This document shows positions 1 to 11,747 of a stretch of DNA of 64,000 nt, piece after piece. Source of the DNA: Baekduia alba (lineage in GTDB: Bacteria; Actinomycetota; Thermoleophilia; Solirubrobacterales; Solirubrobacteraceae); the NCBI RefSeq assembly GCF_028416635.1, contig NZ_CP114013.1:372001-436000 (forward strand), written 5' to 3'. Numbering within the stretch: the stretch's first letter is position 1; every line of letters starts with the position of its first letter. The notes beneath the pieces are model-generated. The model saw nothing but the letters and a program-made list of their open reading frames with translations. It was not told where the DNA came from and did not search any database. The position numbers were made by a program, and so were the translations under genes.

Positions 1-969
1 GCCGACCAGGAGGCCACCGGCCGGGTCCTCGCCACGACGCTCACGCCCCGCCGCCGCGGCCGCCACACGCTGCCCGCCGTGGCGCTGCGCACCCGCGGGC
101 CGCTCGGCCTCGGCGCCTGGCAGCACCGCGCCGCGGGCGACCTGGAGCTCACCGTCTACCCCGACCTCCCGTCCGCGCGCCGCCTCGCGCTCGCCGTCCG
201 CGAGGGCCGCTTCCGCGATCCGGGCGTCCGCACGCGCGGGCCCGTCGGGCTCGGGACCGAGTTCGAGCGCGTGCGCGACTACCTGCCCGACGACGACATC
301 CGCCAGGTCAACTGGCGCGCGACCGCCCGGCTCGGCCGGCCGATGAGCAACCAGCACCGCGTCGAGCAGGACCAGGAGATCGTCATCGTCCTCGACGTCG
401 GCCGGCTCATGGCCGCGCCGCTGCGCGACCGCACCCGCTGCGACGAGGCGCTCGACGCCGCCACGGCGCTCGCGCTCGTCGCCGACGAGCTCGGCGACCG
501 CTGCGGCGCGATCGCGTTCGACGACGCGGTCCGCCGCCGCGTCCGGCCCGGCCGCGCCAGCGGCGCCGACGTCGTGCGGGCCACCTTCGACCTCGAGCCC
601 TCCGAGCGCGACGCCGACTACGAGCTGGCGTTCCGCACGATCGGCGGCGGCAAGCGCGCGCTCGTCGTCGTGCTCACCGACCTGCTGGACGCGGCGGCCG
701 CCCGCGCGCTCGTCGACGCCGTCCCGGTCCTCACCCGCCGCCACGCGGTGCTCGTCGCCTCGGCGCGCGACCCGGACGTCGCGGCGATGGCCCAGGACCC
801 GACCGACCCCTACGTCAACGTCGCCGCCCGCGACCTGCTCGCCGCCCGCACTCAGGCGGCGGCCGCCGTCCGCGGGGCGGGCGCCCAGGTCGTCGAGGCC
901 GACCCCGGCCAGCTCGGCGCGGCCTGCGTACGGGCCTACTTGTACGCCAAGTCGCGCCGGCGGCTGTGA
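1..969 (+). CDS. DUF58 domain protein (5' truncated by window)
   Basis: The reading frame is open from base 1, so the N-terminus lies outside the window; the GTG at 79 is internal. The visible 322 residues carry the DUF58 core: an R-D-Y-L-P-D-D-D-I-R stretch followed by VNWRATARLGRP, then a hydrophobic strand with a vWA-like IVIVLDVGR motif. DUF58 proteins usually sit next to MoxR ATPases and transglutaminase-like membrane proteins in actinobacteria; the MoxR partner would lie upstream, off the window. The function in the cell envelope is not established. The last 34 bases overlap the 3' end of the convergent SpoIIM-like gene. Confidence 0.85.
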   Translation, partial: ADQEATGRVLATTLTPRRRGRHTLPAVALRTRGPLGLGAWQHRAAGDLELTVYPDLPSARRLALAVREGRFRDPGVRTRGPVGLGTEFERVRDYLPDDDIRQVNWRATARLGRPMSNQHRVEQDQEIVIVLDVGRLMAAPLRDRTRCDEALDAATALALVADELGDRCGAIAFDDAVRRRVRPGRASGADVVRATFDLEPSERDADYELAFRTIGGGKRALVVVLTDLLDAAAARALVDAVPVLTRRHAVLVASARDPDVAAMAQDPTDPYVNVAARDLLAARTQAAAAVRGAGAQVVEADPGQLGAACVRAYLYAKSRRRL

Positions 970-1901
970 CCGCGCCACAGCACGAGCGACCAGTACAACA
1001 CGCCCAGGCCGACGCCGACCACGTACGGCCCCGCGCCGCCCCAGCCCGCCGGCGAGACGTAGCCCTCGACGACGCCCGCGACGACCAGCCACGGCGCCGT
1101 GCCGAGCACGATCGCCATCGCCGGCCGCGCCTGCGCCGCCAGCGCGTCCAGGCGCCGCAGCGGCCCCGGCGCCACCAGCGCCCAGCCGAGCCGCAGCCCC
1201 GCCGCACCCGCCACCACGATGCACGACAGCTCGAGCACGCCGTGAGCGACGACGAGCCGCGCGACCTGGTCGAGGTTCCCGTTGGCCGCCGCGACGCCGA
1301 GGACCGCCCCGAGGATCAGCCCGTTGTAGAGCAGCAGCACCCCGCCGCCGACCGCGAACAGCAGCCCCGCGGCGAACGCCTGGAACGTCACCTGGATGTT
1401 GTTGGTGAAGATCTCGCTCGAGAACGACGCCGACTGCGCGGTCGTCAACCCGCGCGAGCCGCGCGGCGGGTTCGCGCCGTCGATGAAGCTCCCGGGCACC
1501 AGGCCCGCCGCGGCGTCGGGGTCCACGACGCCCCAGACGAACGCGAACACCGCCCCGCCGACGAAGAGCGCGACCGCCACGGCGAGCGCGAGCCGGCGCT
1601 CGACGACGAGCCGCCAGTAGCCGTTGGTCAAGAAGTCGACAGGCGCGCGGCGCCGGCCGACGTCGGCGTAGACGACCGCGCGCGCCCGCACGACCAGCCC
1701 TTCCAGGCGCCCCGTCAGCGGGTCGCCCGGGAACAGCCGCCGGGCGAGCGCGAGGTCGGCCGCCGCGCCGCGGTACAGCGCGCCCAGCTCGAGCACGCCG
1801 GCGGCGCCCAGCCGCTCCGGCCGGCCGCCCGCGCGCCCGAGCGCGGCCTCCAACGCCTGCCAGCCGCCGGCGCGTTCGCGCTCGAACCGGTCGAGGGTCA
1901 T
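936..1901 (-). CDS. SpoIIM-like (stage II sporulation protein M family) membrane protein
   Basis: A 321-residue protein with a soluble N-terminal third and several hydrophobic segments after about residue 105. The central NNIQVTFQAFAAGLLFAVGG stretch and the following AVLGVAAANG are typical of the SpoIIM/DUF95 family. In spore formers SpoIIM helps degrade septal peptidoglycan, but in actinobacteria without endospores the family is found beside DUF58 and RDD genes, as here, with unknown role. The ATG at 1901 lies about 35 bp from the start of the divergent RDD gene, so the two promoters must be interleaved. The 3' end overlaps the convergent DUF58 gene. Confidence 0.85.
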   Translation of the reverse strand: MTLDRFERERAGGWQALEAALGRAGGRPERLGAAGVLELGALYRGAAADLALARRLFPGDPLTGRLEGLVVRARAVVYADVGRRRAPVDFLTNGYWRLVVERRLALAVAVALFVGGAVFAFVWGVVDPDAAAGLVPGSFIDGANPPRGSRGLTTAQSASFSSEIFTNNIQVTFQAFAAGLLFAVGGGVLLLYNGLILGAVLGVAAANGNLDQVARLVVAHGVLELSCIVVAGAAGLRLGWALVAPGPLRRLDALAAQARPAMAIVLGTAPWLVVAGVVEGYVSPAGWGGAGPYVVGVGLGVLYWSLVLWRGHSRRRDLAYK

Positions 1902-1920
1902 GACCGTTCGCCTTCCCGGG

Positions 1921-1926
1921 TACCGT
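1921..1926 (+). promoter_or_regulatory. -10 box TACCGT for RDD gene
   Basis: TACCGT ends 10 bases before the ATG at 1937 and there is no Shine-Dalgarno sequence. It matches the TANNNT-plus-start-codon arrangement seen at several other genes in this window, which suggests a leaderless or nearly leaderless transcript. Confidence 0.5.
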
Positions 1927-1936
1927 GCGCCACGAG

Positions 1937-2812
1937 ATGGAGGACTACCAGGACCGGCTGCGGATCGCCACGCCCGAGGGCGTGACCGTCGACCTCGTCC
2001 TCGCCGGCCTCGGCTCGCGCTTCAGCGCCTCGCTCATCGATCTCACGTTCAAGAGCCTGCTGTTCGTCGCCGCGTTCCTGGTCGGCGCGGCGATCGGCGA
2101 CTTCGGCATCGCCATCTACTCGATCACGACCTTCGCGATCTACTTCGGCTACGACGTCGCGTTCGAGGTCCTGGCCAACGGCCAGACGCCCGGCAAGCGC
2201 TGGACCGGCCTGCGCGTCCTGCGCGACGACGGGCGCCCGGTCGACCTGCTCTCCAGCTGCATCCGCAACGTCGTGCGCCTGATCGACGGGCTGCCGCTGA
2301 GCTACGTGCCGGCGATGGTCTCGATCCTCGCGACGAAGCGCAACCAGCGGCTCGGCGACCTGGCGGCCGGGACGATCGTCGTCCGCGAGCCGCGCCGGCG
2401 GGAGGCGGCGGGCGCGGGCTTCGTCGCGAGCGCGCCGGCGCCGGCGCCCACCTTCGGCGGCTTCGCCCTGCCGGCCGGCGTCGGCACGGCGCCGCTCACC
2501 GTTGCGACCGCCGGCCGCAACGGCGACGGCGGCGGCCCGCTCGACGTCTCGGCGGTCTCCGCCGACGACCTCGCCGCCGTCCGCGCCTTCCTGGACCGCC
2601 GCACCGACCTGCCCGCGGGCATCCGCGGCGACATCGCGCCGGATCGCCTCGGCGCTGGCGCCGCGCGTCGGCGGCGCCAGCGCCCGGCTGCACGACGAGG
2701 ACCTCATCGAGGCCGTCGCCGCAGCCAAGGCGCGCGAGCGCTGAGCCTCGTGACCTACGTGTTCCCGGCCGTGGTCCCGTCGCCCTCCTCGGCCAACCGC
2801 TCGGCCTCCTGA
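1937..2812 (+). CDS. RDD family membrane protein, probable frameshift near its 3' end
   Basis: The N-terminal 140 residues form an RDD domain: GSRFSASLIDLTF, several membrane segments, then GQTPGKRWTGLRV and the NQRLGDLAAGTIVVR signature. The frame as sequenced runs to 2812 with an unconvincing Arg-rich tail and invades the convergent gene at 2755-2961. Skipping one C in the run at 2639-2640 moves into a frame that gives a family-like C-terminus (SALAPRVGG, then LHDEDLIEAVAAAKARER) and stops at 2744, ten bases short of the neighbour. I infer a one-base insertion, either real or a sequencing error. ATG 1937 is preferred over GTG 1925, which lies inside the -10 box. RDD proteins are thought to act in transport or stress at the membrane; the exact role is unknown. 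Confidence 0.8.
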   Translation: MEDYQDRLRIATPEGVTVDLVLAGLGSRFSASLIDLTFKSLLFVAAFLVGAAIGDFGIAIYSITTFAIYFGYDVAFEVLANGQTPGKRWTGLRVLRDDGRPVDLLSSCIRNVVRLIDGLPLSYVPAMVSILATKRNQRLGDLAAGTIVVREPRRREAAGAGFVASAPAPAPTFGGFALPAGVGTAPLTVATAGRNGDGGGPLDVSAVSADDLAAVRAFLDRRTDLPAGIRGDIAPDRLGAGAARRRRQRPAARRGPHRGRRRSQGARALSLVTYVFPAVVPSPSSANRSAS

Positions 2813-2961
2813 CGGCCCGGGTGGTCCTTGGGCAGGTCCTCGGGGATGATCTCGTCGTGCGCCTCGGGCGTGTCGCCGGCGTCGGTCTCGTCGTCGGGCG
2901 TCACCGGGCCCAGCGGCTCGTCGGCGTGCTCGTCGTGCGGCGAATGCTCGTCTTCGTTCAT
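2755..2961 (-). CDS. small acidic hypothetical protein (68 aa)
   Basis: A short, very acidic, soluble protein without Cys, rich in Asp, Glu, His and Pro, with the phrase [19 protein letters not shown] near its C-terminus. Small acidic proteins with a similar DLPxDHPGRxEAxRLA motif recur in actinobacterial genomes without assigned function (recalled, not searched). It is divergent from clpB, sharing the region that holds the clpB promoter. A TACCGC hexamer lies six bases upstream of its ATG. No domain is recognised. Confidence 0.6.
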   Translation of the reverse strand: MNEDEHSPHDEHADEPLGPVTPDDETDAGDTPEAHDEIIPEDLPKDHPGRQEAERLAEEGDGTTAGNT

Positions 2962-2979
2962 ACCCCGGCGGTACCCGCG

Positions 2980-3007
2980 TTGACGGCCCGCGACCCCTTG
3001 CTAAAAT
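2980..3007 (+). promoter_or_regulatory. sigma70-type promoter of clpB
   Basis: TTGACG at 2980-2985 and TAAAAT at 3002-3007 are separated by 16 bases, a strong housekeeping-type promoter. It drives clpB, whose TTG start is 50 bases further on behind an AGGAG at 3040-3044. Confidence 0.7.
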
Positions 3008-3028
3008 CTCAGTCAACCCCACTGAGAT
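3006..3028 (+). promoter_or_regulatory. HAIR-like inverted repeat (probable HspR operator)
   Basis: A perfect inverted repeat, ATCTCAGT (3006-3013), seven-base spacer, ACTGAGAT (3021-3028). The HspR operator (HAIR) in Streptomyces and Mycobacterium is CTTGAGT-N7-ACTCAAG, with the same spacer and near-identical inner half-sites, and clpB is a known HspR target. Here the repeat overlaps the last two bases of the -10 box, so bound repressor would block the polymerase. The hspR gene itself is not in the window. Confidence 0.7.
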
Positions 3029-3056
3029 CTGCGACCCGCAGGAGACTCCGAGCACC

Positions 3057-5618
<2,562 letters not shown>

Positions 5619-5619
5619 G

Positions 5620-5639
5620 CTGAACGGACTCCGAGTTGT
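5620..5639 (+). repeat. IS left terminal inverted repeat
   Basis: CTGAACGGACTCCGAGTTGT; 16 of 20 bases match the reverse complement of 6760-6779. Confidence 0.85.
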
Positions 5640-5654
5640 GCCGACGGGTGTGGC

Positions 5655-6638
5655 TCATCGGGGCTCCATCTTTTTGGCACCGTAGACGAGCTCGGCCGGG
5701 CAGCGCCCGGCCGTGTGTCGTCCGTGGTGATCTCGCTCGTAGTTGTATTCGTTGATGTAGGTGTTGAGGTGGCGGCGTAGGCCGGTGAAGCGGACCTGTA
5801 AGAAGCGGGCGAAGGCCGGTCGCCAGCACTCTTCCAGGACGGTGCGGTGTAGGCGTTCGACGTGGCCGTTGGTCTGTGGGCGTCCGGAGCGGGTCTGGGT
5901 GTGAGCGACGCCGTCGGGCAGGGCCGCGGCGAAGGCGCGCCGGCCGAATTCGTTGCCGTTGTCGGTCAGGACCCGCTCCAGTTGCCAGCCGGCGGCCGAG
6001 AGCTCTTTGGCGATGCGGTGGGCGAGTTTTGAGGTGTGTTCGACGGTCGGCCCGCTCGGTGGGCAGACGACCAGGTCGGCCCAGGCAAAGGAGCTGTAGG
6101 TGTCGCAGGCGGTGATCTGCCAGACCGGGCCGGCGCTGCCATGCAGGCGCCCGACAAAGAAGCAGTCGATGCCGACCAGCTCGCCGGGACGGTTGCTGTC
6201 GATGTGGGGCTCGGGCTCGGGCTCGCGCGGCGGCTCAAACGGAGCGCGGTAGCCGGCGACCAACGCCAGGCGCTTAGCCCGCGTGTTCAGGCCGTGGCGA
6301 ACCAGGGTCTTGTAGACGCCGTTGGGCGAGACGATCAGCCCGCCCCACTGCGGTCGGGCCAGGCGCGTAGCGATCCGCCGCGGGCCGAGCCCGGGATGGC
6401 CCAGCGCGAAGGCGACGATCCGTTGTTCGACCATCGGCGAGAGCTGGTTGGGCATCTGCGGCGAGCGTCGTTCTCGGGGCCGCAGCATCTCGAGGCCGGA
6501 CTTCTGGACCTGCTGCTTCCAGCGGTAGTAGGTCGAACGATGAACACCCATCAGACGGCAGGCCTCTGAGACTCCGCGCTCAGCGGCCAGCGAGAACAGC
6601 TGCAGGCGATAGCCGAACAGCACGTCATCCTTGGTCAT
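5655..6638 (-). CDS. IS481-family transposase
   Basis: A 327-residue transposase. An N-terminal helix-turn-helix (ACRLMGVHRSTYYRWK) is followed by the rve integrase core. The DDE triad is visible: Asp in ELVGIDCFF (about 158), Asp in VLTDNGNEF (about 226) and Glu in GHVERLHRTVLEE (about 261), the last two separated by 34 residues as expected. The C-terminal NEYNYERDHHGR is typical of IS481 members. I chose the ATG at 6638 because GAGGAG lies four bases upstream; a longer in-frame start at 6686 would add an Arg-rich tail. No frameshift or internal stop is seen, so it is probably active. Confidence 0.93.
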   Translation of the reverse strand: MTKDDVLFGYRLQLFSLAAERGVSEACRLMGVHRSTYYRWKQQVQKSGLEMLRPRERRSPQMPNQLSPMVEQRIVAFALGHPGLGPRRIATRLARPQWGGLIVSPNGVYKTLVRHGLNTRAKRLALVAGYRAPFEPPREPEPEPHIDSNRPGELVGIDCFFVGRLHGSAGPVWQITACDTYSSFAWADLVVCPPSGPTVEHTSKLAHRIAKELSAAGWQLERVLTDNGNEFGRRAFAAALPDGVAHTQTRSGRPQTNGHVERLHRTVLEECWRPAFARFLQVRFTGLRRHLNTYINEYNYERDHHGRHTAGRCPAELVYGAKKMEPR

Positions 6639-6690
6639 GCGACTCCTCGACTCCTTGGTTTGGCGACTTCGGAGCCTGAGTCGCAACCCG

Positions 6691-6717
6691 GACGGGCCCG
6701 CCTTCGGCGGGCCCGTC
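6691..6717. terminator. 12-bp GC hairpin inside the IS, upstream of the transposase
   Basis: GACGGGCCCGCC, loop TTC, GGCGGGCCCGTC: a perfect stem of 12 with no T tract. It lies between the right IS end and the transposase promoter region, where it would stop transcripts arriving from the ABC ATPase gene on the same strand. Such barriers protect IS elements from impinging transcription; that role is inferred. Confidence 0.5.
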
Positions 6718-6759
6718 TGAGGTCAAGGCATAGATCTCAAACGACAGACAACTGTCGCG

Positions 6760-6779
6760 AGAACATGGAGTCTGTTCAG
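6760..6779 (-). repeat. IS right terminal inverted repeat
   Basis: Read on the minus strand it is CTGAACAGACTCCATGTTCT, matching the left end at 16 of 20 positions. Confidence 0.85.
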
Positions 6780-6785
6780 CCTAGG
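6780..6785. repeat. IS481 target-site duplication CCTAGG, right copy
   Basis: Second copy of CCTAGG. It contains the stop codon (CTA on the plus strand, 6781-6783) of the ABC ATPase gene on the minus strand. Confidence 0.85.
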
Positions 6786-7578
6786 CGTGCTCGACCGCCG
6801 CGGCCCACCGGCCGCGGCGGCCGGTGACCTCGACGGGCACGCCGAAGCAGTCGCCCACGCGCGCGCTCGTGAGGACGTCGTCGACCGGGCCGGCCGCCAG
6901 GACGTGCCCGCCGCGCAGCAGGAGCGCGTGCGTGGTCGACGGCGCGATCTCCTCCAGGTGGTGCGTGACCGTGGCGGTCGGGAGCGCCGGCCGGTCGCGG
7001 GCCAGCGAGACCAGCGCGGCGACGAGGCCCTCGCGCCCGGGCAGGTCCAGGCCGGCGGCCGGCTCGTCGAGCAGCAGCAGCTCGGGGTCGGCCATCAGCG
7101 CCCGGGCCAGCAGCAGGCGCTGGCGCTCGCCCTGCGAGCAGTCCTCGAAGCGCCGCCCGGCCAGGTCGAGCGCGGAGACCAACCCCATCAACTGCCGCGC
7201 GCGCTCCTCGTGCGCGGGCGCCAGGCGCCGGGCCTGCAGCACGATCGTGTTGAACGCGCCCGTCATCACGGTCTGCAACCCGGTGTAGCTGCCGCGCAGC
7301 GAGCGCGCCAGCCGCGCGTCGACGAAGCCGATCCGCTCGCGCAGCGCCCGGACGTCGACGCGGCCCAGCCGCGCGCCCAGCACCTCGACGGTCCCCGACG
7401 ACGGCTGCGCCATCGCGCCGACCAGGTGCATCAACGTGGTCTTGCCCGCGCCGTTGGGCCCCAGGATCACCCAGTGCTCGCCCGGCGCCACGTCCCAGTC
7501 GATGCCGTCCAGCAGCCGCAGCTCACGGCCCAGCGAGGACGACCACCGCGTGACGGTGGCGTCCCGGACCCGCAGCAC
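6781..7578 (-). CDS. ABC transporter ATP-binding protein
   Basis: A 265-residue single nucleotide-binding domain with Walker A GPNGAGKTT (about residue 40), an ABC signature CSQGERQR, Walker B LLLLDEP and a switch region VTHHLEEI. The overall pattern resembles the YlmA/ModF-type stand-alone ATPases. No permease gene is adjacent, so its membrane partner is unknown. The GTG start follows directly on the stop codon of the upstream secreted-protein gene, so the two are co-transcribed. The stop codon lies in the IS target duplication, and before the insertion it overlapped the clpB stop. Confidence 0.88.
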   Translation of the reverse strand: MLRVRDATVTRWSSSLGRELRLLDGIDWDVAPGEHWVILGPNGAGKTTLMHLVGAMAQPSSGTVEVLGARLGRVDVRALRERIGFVDARLARSLRGSYTGLQTVMTGAFNTIVLQARRLAPAHEERARQLMGLVSALDLAGRRFEDCSQGERQRLLLARALMADPELLLLDEPAAGLDLPGREGLVAALVSLARDRPALPTATVTHHLEEIAPSTTHALLLRGGHVLAAGPVDDVLTSARVGDCFGVPVEVTGRRGRWAAAVEHA

Positions 7579-8295
7579 CTACTTCTTGACCTTCTGTGGG
7601 CAGGGGGACTTCGTGCTGGGCTTCGGCGCGCCGGGCGGCTGGAGGCACACGCCGACCGAGTAGAACAGGAACTTGCTCTGCTTGTCGCCCTCGGTGAACG
7701 TCTTGGTGGTGTCGAACTGCAACTGCCACTTGCCCAGCGCCGGGCGCGTGAACGGGAAGAGCTTGCGCTTGGCGGTCTTCGCGATCCGCCCGCACTGGCC
7801 GGTGGCCTGGCCGAGGCGCACCGTCTGCTTGAGCTTGCCGCCCGGGGCGATGTAGTGGACGTAGACGTCCGGGTTGTGCGTGGCGAGGCCGAAGCCCGCG
7901 ACCGAGAAGCGCACCTTGAGCTTGGTCGGGTCGCCCTCCGACGGCGTGAAGTTCGCCTGCAGGCGCGTCACCGTGAAGGTGGCGGCGGCCGCGATGCCGC
8001 TGGAGCTGACCGCGACGTCGAACTTCCGCTCCAGCTCGTCGTCGGCGAGCATCGGCGGGGCGAACGCGCCCTGCATCGCGCCGCCGGCGTCCATCGTCCC
8101 GAGGCCGCCCGTCAGGGCGGTGTTGTCGAGCAGGACGTTGTAAGGCTGGTTGGGCGCGTACCCGTTGCCGCTGACCGTGACGTTGGTCTTGTCGGTCTGC
8201 AGGTAGCAGGTGCGATCGGTCTGGACCGCGGCGCCGTGGGCGACGGCGGGAACGGCCAGGAGAGAAAGGGGGAGAAGAGCGGCGAGACGGCGCAT
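7579..8295 (-). CDS. secreted hypothetical protein (238 aa)
   Basis: The N-terminus ([23 protein letters not shown]) is a clear Sec signal peptide with a likely cleavage after AHG or GAA. The mature part is beta-rich with a few Cys (CYLQTD, QCGRI, VCLQPP, SPCPQ) and an Ig-like opening, [20 protein letters not shown], suggesting an extracellular beta-sandwich. A Lys-rich tail ends the protein. I do not recognise a named family. The ATG at 8295 is preferred over an upstream in-frame start because it begins the signal peptide and sits 11 bases after a TACCCT -10 box. It is transcribed with the ABC ATPase downstream with no gap. Confidence 0.75.
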   Translation of the reverse strand: MRRLAALLPLSLLAVPAVAHGAAVQTDRTCYLQTDKTNVTVSGNGYAPNQPYNVLLDNTALTGGLGTMDAGGAMQGAFAPPMLADDELERKFDVAVSSSGIAAAATFTVTRLQANFTPSEGDPTKLKVRFSVAGFGLATHNPDVYVHYIAPGGKLKQTVRLGQATGQCGRIAKTAKRKLFPFTRPALGKWQLQFDTTKTFTEGDKQSKFLFYSVGVCLQPPGAPKPSTKSPCPQKVKK

Positions 8296-8306
8296 TGGCA
8301 AGAGCC

Positions 8307-8312
8307 AGGGTA
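8307..8312 (-). promoter_or_regulatory. -10 box TACCCT of the secreted-protein operon
   Basis: On the minus strand TACCCT lies 11 bases before the ATG at 8295, in the 62-bp gap shared with the divergent GYD gene. Confidence 0.4.
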
Positions 8313-8357
8313 GGGGTCGTGCTCCGCGGAACACGCAGATGGGGTAGAAGGAGCGGT

Positions 8358-8639
8358 ATGCCGACGTACATCATGCTCTCCACGCTCACGCCCGAGGGCG
8401 TCCAGACGGTCAAGAACAACCCGCAGCGGATCCGCGAGGTCAACACGGAGGTCGAGCAGCTCGGGGCCTCCGTCAAGGCGCAGTGGTCGGTGCTCGGACG
8501 GTTCGACTTCGTGAGCATCGTCGAGGCGCCCGACGAGTCGACGATGGCCCGCGTGTCGCTCGAGCTGGGCTCCCGCGGGACCGGCCGGTTCGAGACGCTG
8601 AGCGCGATCCCGATCGACGACTTCATCGCCAGCCTCTAG
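8358..8639 (+). CDS. GYD domain protein
   Basis: A 93-residue protein beginning [15 protein letters not shown], typical of the GYD family (ferredoxin-like fold, named after a Gly-Tyr-Asp motif; here the equivalent region is [13 protein letters not shown]). The function of the family is unknown. AAGGAG is five bases before the ATG at 8358, which decides this start over upstream in-frame codons. It ends seven bases before purD and probably shares its transcript. Confidence 0.85.
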   Translation: MPTYIMLSTLTPEGVQTVKNNPQRIREVNTEVEQLGASVKAQWSVLGRFDFVSIVEAPDESTMARVSLELGSRGTGRFETLSAIPIDDFIASL

Positions 8640-8646
8640 GGGCTCG

Positions 8647-9918
8647 GTGCGCGTCCTGATCGTCGGCTCCGGCGGCCGCGAGCACGCGATCGCCAACGCG
8701 CTCGCGCGCTCGCCGCAGCGGCCGGAGCTGCTCGCCGCGCCCGGCAACCCGGGGATCGGCGCGGTCGCGCGCTGCTTCCCGACGCCGGTCGACGACCTCG
8801 ACGGCCTGGTCGCCCTCGCGCGCGGCGAGGCCGTCGACCTCGTCGTCATCGGCCCTGAGGCGCCGCTGGTCGCGGGCCTCGCGGACCGGCTGGAGGCCGC
8901 CGGCATCGCGCACTTCGGCCCGAGCGCCGCGGCCGCGCAGATGGAGGGCTCCAAGGCGTTCGCCAAGGAGGTCATGTCCTCCGCCGGCGTGCCGACGGCC
9001 GACTGGGCCGAGGTCACGAGCGTCGACGAGGGCATGGAGGCGATCGACGGTCGCTACCCGACCGTCATCAAGTTCGACGGGCTGGCCGCGGGCAAGGGCG
9101 TCGTCGTCGCGCCCGACGCGGCGACCGCGCGCGCCGCGCTGACCGAGATGATCGAGGCACGGCGCTTCGGCGACGGCCCGGTCGTGGTCGAGGACTTCCT
9201 CGCGGGCGAGGAGCTCAGCCTCTTCGCGATCTGCGACGGCGAGCGCGCGGTCCCGATGGTCCCCGCGCAGGACTACAAGCGGATCTTCGACGGCGACGAG
9301 GGCCCCAACACCGGCGGCATGGGCGCGTACTCGCCGGTCGTCGGCGCGCCGGACGTCGACGACCTCGTCGCGCAGATCCACCAGCCGGTCGTCGACCTGC
9401 TGCGCGAGCGCGGCACGCCGTTCCACGGCGTCCTCTACGCGGGCCTGATGCTCACCGACGACGGCGCGCAGGTCATCGAGTTCAACGCGCGCTTCGGCGA
9501 TCCCGAGACGCAGGTCGTCCTGCCGCGGCTGCGCAGCGACCTGCTGGAGACGCTGGTCGCGGCGACGCGCCCCGGCGGCCTGGCCTCCTGCGCGCCGATG
9601 GCCTTCGGCGACGACTGGGCCGTGAGCGTGGTGCTCGCGAGCGCCGGCTACCCGCAGTCGTCCTCGTCGGGCGACGTCATCACGGGCCTGGAGGACGCCG
9701 CGCGCGCGGGCGCCGAGGTCATCCACGCGGGCACCGCGCGCGACGCCGCGGGCGCCGTCGTGACCGCCGGCGGGCGGGTCCTGAACGTGACCGCGTTGGG
9801 CCCCGACCCGGCAGCCGCCCGCGAACGTGCCTATGCTGCCGCCGACCTCATCCAGTTCGAAGGACGGCAGCTGCGGCGCGACATCGCGCAGCGCGCCGTG
9901 GAGCGTGTGACCCCATGA
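8647..9918 (+). CDS. purD: Phosphoribosylamine-glycine ligase (GAR synthetase)
   Basis: A 423-residue ATP-grasp enzyme that joins glycine to 5-phosphoribosylamine, step 2 of de novo purine synthesis. Visible motifs are the N-terminal [22 protein letters not shown] at the ATP-grasp entry, [12 protein letters not shown], and the metal/ATP site [18 protein letters not shown]. Length is normal for bacterial PurD. The start is GTG. It overlaps purE by four bases, so the two are translationally coupled. Confidence 0.97.
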   Translation: MRVLIVGSGGREHAIANALARSPQRPELLAAPGNPGIGAVARCFPTPVDDLDGLVALARGEAVDLVVIGPEAPLVAGLADRLEAAGIAHFGPSAAAAQMEGSKAFAKEVMSSAGVPTADWAEVTSVDEGMEAIDGRYPTVIKFDGLAAGKGVVVAPDAATARAALTEMIEARRFGDGPVVVEDFLAGEELSLFAICDGERAVPMVPAQDYKRIFDGDEGPNTGGMGAYSPVVGAPDVDDLVAQIHQPVVDLLRERGTPFHGVLYAGLMLTDDGAQVIEFNARFGDPETQVVLPRLRSDLLETLVAATRPGGLASCAPMAFGDDWAVSVVLASAGYPQSSSSGDVITGLEDAARAGAEVIHAGTARDAAGAVVTAGGRVLNVTALGPDPAAARERAYAAADLIQFEGRQLRRDIAQRAVERVTP

Positions 9919-10394
9919 CCGACCAGCCCCAGCCGACGACCACCGAGCCGCAGACGATGACGCAGCTCGAGGAGGCCGCGACCGACACCGATGCGCCGCG
10001 CGTCGGGATCATCATGGGATCGCAGTCCGACATGGACACCATGGCCGCCGCGGCCAAGGTCCTGGAGGACGCCGGCGTGCGGTCCGAGACCCGCGTCATG
10101 TCCGCGCACCGCGACCCGGAGACGGTCGCCGACTACTGCAAGAACGCGCGGATGCGCGGGCTCAAGGTCATCATCGCGGGCGCCGGCCTGTCCGCCGCGC
10201 TGCCCGGCGTCGCCGCCGCGCACACCGACCTGCCGGTCATCGGCGTGCCGCTGTCCTCGCGGCTGTCGGCCGCCGGCGGCCTCGACGCGCTGCTGTCCGT
10301 CGTCCAGATGCCGCCGGGCGTGCCGGTCGCGGCCGTCGGCCTGGACAACGCGAAGAACGCCGGCCATCTGGCGCTTCGCATCCTCAACGCCTAG
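9915..10394 (+). CDS. purE: 5-(carboxyamino)imidazole ribonucleotide mutase PurE (variant active site)
   Basis: A 159-residue protein with a disordered 30-residue N-terminus and then the PurE core: GIIMGSQSDMDTM, MSAHRDPETV (carrying the first catalytic His) and LPVIGVPLSSR. The segment usually written AGGAAHLPG in class I PurE reads AGLSAALPG here, so the second conserved His is absent. purK, which makes the N5-CAIR substrate, is not in the window. It may therefore be a divergent mutase or may carboxylate AIR directly with CO2; sequence alone does not decide. ATGA overlap with purD. Confidence 0.88.
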   Translation: MTDQPQPTTTEPQTMTQLEEAATDTDAPRVGIIMGSQSDMDTMAAAAKVLEDAGVRSETRVMSAHRDPETVADYCKNARMRGLKVIIAGAGLSAALPGVAAAHTDLPVIGVPLSSRLSAAGGLDALLSVVQMPPGVPVAAVGLDNAKNAGHLALRILNA

Positions 10395-10401
10395 CTCGCT
10401 C

Positions 10402-10407
10402 TAGACT
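10402..10407 (+). promoter_or_regulatory. -10 box TAGACT of purB
   Basis: TAGACT ends eight bases before the GTG start of purB; there is no Shine-Dalgarno sequence, so a leaderless transcript is likely. Confidence 0.5.
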
Positions 10408-10415
10408 CTCGGCGC

Positions 10416-11708
<1,293 letters not shown>

Positions 11709-11747
11709 GGCCGCCGCCGCCACGCGCCTCTCCTGCGGCGGCTTTCG

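Larger units (their letters stand above)
5620..6779 (-). mobile_element. IS481-family insertion sequence, complete (1160 bp)
   Basis: The element is bounded by imperfect terminal inverted repeats (CTGAACGGACTCCGAGTTGT at the left, CTGAACAGACTCCATGTTCT read inward from the right, 16 of 20 matching) and flanked by a CCTAGG duplication. It encodes one intact DDE transposase on the minus strand and has a strong hairpin upstream of that gene. Intact ends and target duplication suggest a fairly recent insertion. Its transposase is less extreme in base composition than clpB. Confidence 0.9.
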
